Notes under the pieces: generated by a model
Told to the model about the DNA's origin: nothing
Databases searched by the model: none
What the model saw: only the letters and a program-made list of their open reading frames with translations
Shown: positions 60,419 through 64,000 of the stretch, piece by piece
Position numbering within the stretch: the stretch's first letter is position 1
Layout: every line of letters begins with the position of its first letter
From: Anticarsia gemmatalis
Taxonomy: Eukaryota > Arthropoda > Insecta > Lepidoptera > Erebidae
Assembly: GCF_050436995.1 (NCBI RefSeq)
Contig: NC_134764.1
Location: 2,108,001-2,172,000, forward strand
Reading direction: 5' to 3'
DNA: 64,000 nt
Translations under genes and position numbers: made by a program

Positions 60419-61822
60419 TTATTCAACTAAAGTTAAGACCTTACTCTTCTTCTTGCCTTTATACTTAAAAAGCTTTTCTTTTCTTCTAGACTTCCAAGAT
60501 TTTGTTTCCTCTTTAGACAAAATATATTCTCCACTAATAGCTGTTGCTGCTACTTTGTCTGCAATTTAAAAATATTGATTTAGATACTACACCAGATGGG
60601 TAGTTAACAAAGACCATCTGCCTAGTGGAAGACCTTTCTCTGTGTTAAAAAGACATGGTCATCCATTCTTCTGAATTGAAACATTTTAACAGCTTAACAG
60701 CTTTGGGTTAGTAGAATAATACTTTAGTGCAACATGGGCCCAAAGTTCTATATCCTTGTCCAAAGCACACCCTAACACAGTTGGTACTGTCAGGCTTTTG
60801 CCACAGACTCGGGATGCAAATTATGGTTTTGATTTCACTGGAAAATTACTACTGTTAATAAGTATTAAATAAATAGGTACCATCTTCATTGACTGGTTCC
60901 TCCTCAGCATCAACTTGCCTTCTCTTCTTTTTGTTGAGTTTCTTTGCCTCAATATTATGGTTCTCTGTATATGTGTCCTCTACTTCTTTATGTGAAAGAA
61001 AACCGTCAGAACCTCTGAAAAGTTTTACTCCACCTTTGATTTTTCTTTTCCTGAAAACAATGATGAAATAGCATCACTTAAATAAATTTAATAGAAAAAT
61101 GTACTCACTAATAGTAAACTTTTCGTTGGTAATAAAAAGCATTGCTTAATATAGTCTTTAAAGAATTGCAAGGGCATTTTATTGAATAAATGATAAAATG
61201 ATAATAGAAAAAATTGGTAGGTACGTATTATGATTTTATCTCTGCTTTGATTTAGGTACAATAGTACCTATTTTTGCAATGGTTGCAAATACTTACTTGA
61301 TACCATTATCTGTATCTATAAATTCAACATTTTTCTGTATGATAGCTGATATTTTAGACCATATTCGTTTCTGCATTTCTTCAGGCACTTTTACATCATT
61401 GTAATGAGAAGCTTCTTCTAAATATCTCTCTGATTTAGGCTTTTCCTGTTCTGAAAATATAAACATTAATGTTTTGGTAACTATTGAATGTAAAATTGAT
61501 ACTGTCCAAAAAATGCAAATTTTTGAATCAAAATTCAGACCTGTACAAAAGTGAGGTTATACTTAAATAAATACAATTATTATCGGAAACAAAAGCGTGT
61601 ACCTATCTGAAAAATAAACTTAAAGAGGCCGCATCTGGGGAAAATTTAAATTGATAATGGAATACAATTTTGTATTACAATACAATTAAGAATTAACTTA
61701 CTATTTTCATTTGCAGTTTTGATCGGTGCTTCTCCCCGTGACTCCTTAATTAAATTATTAAAAGAGTTGTCAACAACCTCTCTGAAACGTGAAAGATCTT
61801 CATCTTCTGATGAATCAGACAT
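60419..61822 (-). CDS. Custos-like nuclear protein, 4 exons
   Basis: Exons on the minus strand: 61822-61702, 61450-61297, 61050-60881, 60558-60419, all GT-AG and in phase, giving 194 residues. The start MSDSSEDEDLSRFREVVDNS has an acidic serine-rich patch that then becomes helical. A conserved block ERYLEEASHYNDVKVPEEMQ is followed by RIWSKISAIIQKNVEF. After the exon 2/3 joint comes KKRKIKGGVKLF (92-103), comparable to the DGFRLF motif of Custos, and then GSDGFLSHKE. Basic clusters at 92-97, 128-136 (KKLNKKKRR) and 171-188 suggest nuclear or nucleolar localisation. Vertebrate Custos is a nuclear-envelope-associated modulator of Wnt/beta-catenin signalling; the insect role is not known to me. 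The identity rests on the motif order, not on a computed alignment. An AATAAA overlaps the stop codon on the coding strand. The gene is head-to-head with Tim22. Confidence 0.82.
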
Positions 61823-62317
61823 TGTGATATTTGTGTTTAAAAATATCTGAATAAAATAGTTTTACAAATAAATTGATATTGATCAAACCACGACTCACGT
61901 CCTTTTATTTATTTTTGTGTATGGAGCTAGTTACTTTTTTCTCACTGTGATTGACATATCGATTGTGTGGATACAGCCTATTCACCTACTTCCCATATTG
62001 AAGCAGATAGAAATAAGTAATCTTTAATTAAGTGAAAATAAATTAAATTCCAACAAAACTATAAAAATGCACAACTTCGTCTCTCAACGTATGAAGCTGA
62101 TTCATAACAACATTTGTAAACAGTCTGGTTAGATAATCTGTCATTCTGATTTCTGTCAGTGTCAAATGATTATCATCAGCTGCTCGCTCGCTGATCGAAT
62201 ATTTTAAAGATTTCAGTGAATTTAGGTTAAAATCTTATTTACATCGATTATTGCGACAAAAACGAAGTTCGTATGGAAGAATAATTTAAAGTGTAATATA
62301 TATATAATTAGTTAATC
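61823..62317. promoter_or_regulatory. Shared promoter interval of the Custos-like gene and Tim22
   Basis: The 495 bp between the two start codons must hold both promoters and 5' UTRs. TATCGATT at 61957-61964 is one base from the DRE motif of insect housekeeping promoters. TCAGT initiator-like pentamers lie at 62156-62160 and 62213-62217 in Tim22 orientation, about 100-160 bases before its ATG. No TATA box is convincing. This is motif inspection only. Confidence 0.5.
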
Positions 62318-63581
62318 ATGACAGACTACAGACCTCCGGTGGACCCGAATTTACTCAAATTCTCACAGAAAAATGATTACGATTCCTTGGCCAAATACCT
62401 TGTTGGTAACAACCAACGTTTTCGGGAGAATATCATAATACCTAGGTTCCTGGGGCCTGTCATAATAAAAACGAACGAAGAGAAAATGATTGAAGCCACT
62501 ATTGAGAGCTGCCCATTTAAATCTATTACCAGTTGTATTATCGGTAAGTTATTTGGATTAAATAATCACTATTATTTCATTTCATACTACTCGTTGCACC
62601 TAAAAAGTATATGTACCAATATAAGAAGAAGAGATATAGAAGTTAAGATTGAAATGCCCTAATTTATTGTTTTAAAAACTGAGATTTTGTGACTGTTAAC
62701 CTGTAAATAAGTATTAAGAATTTAAAACCATTAATGTTTTTAAAAATATTTTTATTGGTAGTTTAGCAGTTATAGAAAGTCACTCTTTACTGCTATTACT
62801 GAAATTGCCAGCCTGCATCATCTGGCCGAAGGGTAAACATGTTCCTTCACAATCTCTATTCTTCATAACAGCTATACTTAATTTTAATTATTCAACATTT
62901 TTCAGGCTATGGTCTTGGAGGAGCAGTCGGTCTATTCACATCATCTCTAATGCCTAACGTAACAGATGCAACAGCACAACAGAACCAAACGGCCAGAGAA
63001 ATATTGCGAGAGATGAAAAACTCCATGCTGAGTTACGCAAAGAACTTTGCTATACTTGGTCTTGTGTTTTCTGGTATTGAATGTTGCATAGAAACAGCGA
63101 GAGGCAAGTCAGATTGGAAGAATGGGACTTATGCGGGCGGAGTAACTGGAGGACTTATTGGGTTAAGAGGTAATATTAATCTTAAAAAGAGAATAAAGTC
63201 TTAGAAATGAATGTTGTGCTGATATAAAATTATACTAATTGTGTCTCGGATTCAAGTGTAAGAGTTGCTCAGTAGTGCAAGCAATACTGAGTAAATTTTA
63301 CTCATGATTAGTTATTGCTGACTAATTCATTTATTAGGAGTCATTCTATATGAACAAAATCTCTAATTTTTATTCGTTTTGGAAGACTAAAATACCTGCA
63401 TTACATATTAATATTAAGCTGAATGTTGGTTCAGCGTTTATGTATTTATTGTTGTTATTTAAAAAATTATGTGATAATATGTATCTTTCCAGGTGGTCTG
63501 AGGGCGGGTATATTTGGCGCAGCAGGTTTCGCAGCATTTTCCACGGTGATCGACTACTACATGCATCAGCGTGGCTCATAA
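62318..63581 (+). CDS. Tim22: Mitochondrial import inner membrane translocase subunit Tim22
   Basis: Exons 62318-62543, 62906-63169 and 63493-63581 join in phase into 192 residues, close to the 194 of human TIMM22. Tim22 is the channel subunit of the TIM22 complex, which inserts metabolite carriers into the mitochondrial inner membrane. The protein shows the Tim17/22/23 fold: an N-terminal soluble part, then ESCPFKSITSCIIGYGLGGAVG (63-84) shown here by its key residues C65, C73 and the G76/G80/G84 GxxxG-type helix, a loop with KSDWKNGTYAGGVTGGLIGLR, and a last glycine-rich segment GGLRAGIFGAAGFAAFSTVI. It ends DYYMHQRGS. There is no cleavable presequence, as expected. The first exon's open frame runs into intron 1 (to 62662) by chance. 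A poly(A) signal lies 23 bases after the stop. Confidence 0.95.
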
Positions 63582-63603
63582 TTATTTAAAATAGATTTTA
63601 TTG

Positions 63604-63609
63604 AATAAA
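63604..63609 (+). terminator. Poly(A) signal of Tim22
   Basis: AATAAA 23 bases after the Tim22 stop codon, followed by a T/G-rich stretch (GTGTTAGATGTTTGAC and TTTTTATTTGTG). This would give a very short 3' UTR. Confidence 0.6.
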
Positions 63610-64000
63610 TGTGTTAGATGTTTGACAAGTTTTTATTTGTGACTTCGGAGATATCCCTTCTAAAACCTATTGCATGACTTAAAAATGAGGCATACCTGAA
63701 TACTCTCAGTTGTGACGCTCGCGCTTGCGTTGCATGCTACATACATGCATGCTGCATACGTTGTAAGAATTTAACTCAGACGGCTGGGTTACTAAATACA
63801 TTATTTATTTACATTAAATCAAATAATATTTAAGTTAAAAATATTAATATCAAACTATGTACAGAAATTCACAGTATATTTTACAAACAAACTTAAAATA
63901 TTTAAAATTGGATCAAAACAAAAGTGACCCAAAAGACTAGTATTCAAATACTTCCGAAAGGCCAAAAAGAAAATTCAAGTTTCCGTTATAAAAAAATCAA
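63610..64000. other. End of window, no gene recognised
   Basis: A GC-richer patch at 63710-63765 contains overlapping GCATGC and ACATGCATGC palindromes. From about 63790 the sequence is very AT-rich, with TTATTTATTTACATT, which on the minus strand gives AATAAATAA. That would suit the 3' UTR of a minus-strand gene lying beyond the window, but this is only a guess. Confidence 0.35.

Noticed and set aside
62318..62662. 114-codon single-exon protein at the Tim22 start
   Set aside because: The frame reads past the splice donor GTAAGT at 62544 into intron 1. The spliced model restores the conserved Tim22 sequence.

Overview
This is an AT-rich, intron-bearing animal sequence from a lepidopteran insect. 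The evidence is threefold: the encoded proteins (Tim22, Custos, a spinster-like MFS carrier) are metazoan; the exons are GC-rich islands with GT-AG borders; and the repeats (RTE-type LINE tails, several tRNA-derived SINE families, non-autonomous Helitrons with TC...CTAG ends) are of kinds I know from moth genomes. A noctuid-like moth is my best guess. The species cannot be fixed from the window.

Layout. Bases 1-31.7 kb hold no protein-coding gene that I can support. They contain an RTE LINE 3' end, old SINEs, Helitrons, small inverted-repeat elements and unassigned AT-rich DNA. From 31,710 to 58,673 lies one large ten-coding-exon gene on the + strand. It encodes a 517-residue spinster-like major facilitator with two long introns (7.3 and 11.0 kb) packed with repeats. 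Its first coding exon begins with a splice acceptor 12 bases before the ATG, so at least one non-coding leader exon must lie upstream and may explain part of the gene-free left third. From 60.4 to 63.6 kb the DNA is gene-dense: a four-exon minus-strand gene for a Custos-like nuclear protein (194 aa) is head-to-head with a three-exon plus-strand gene for Tim22 (192 aa), sharing a promoter interval of about 495 bp. The last 400 bp after Tim22 hold no gene I can recognise.

How the genes relate. No operon-like logic is expected. The MFS carrier probably moves a lipid or small metabolite across a membrane. Tim22 forms the carrier-import pore of the mitochondrial inner membrane. The Custos-like protein is a small basic nuclear protein. 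Only the Tim22/Custos pair looks physically coupled, through their shared promoter region.

Most notable are the repeats. One SINE family has a head resembling 5S rRNA. Three SINE families with different heads share a central module. Two near-identical SINEs with perfect target-site duplications sit in introns 1 and 7 of the same gene. A 0.9-kb fold-back element carries a nested SINE, and Helitrons with clear terminal hairpins occur repeatedly. I found no sign of a bacterial-type system, CRISPR array or integrated virus.
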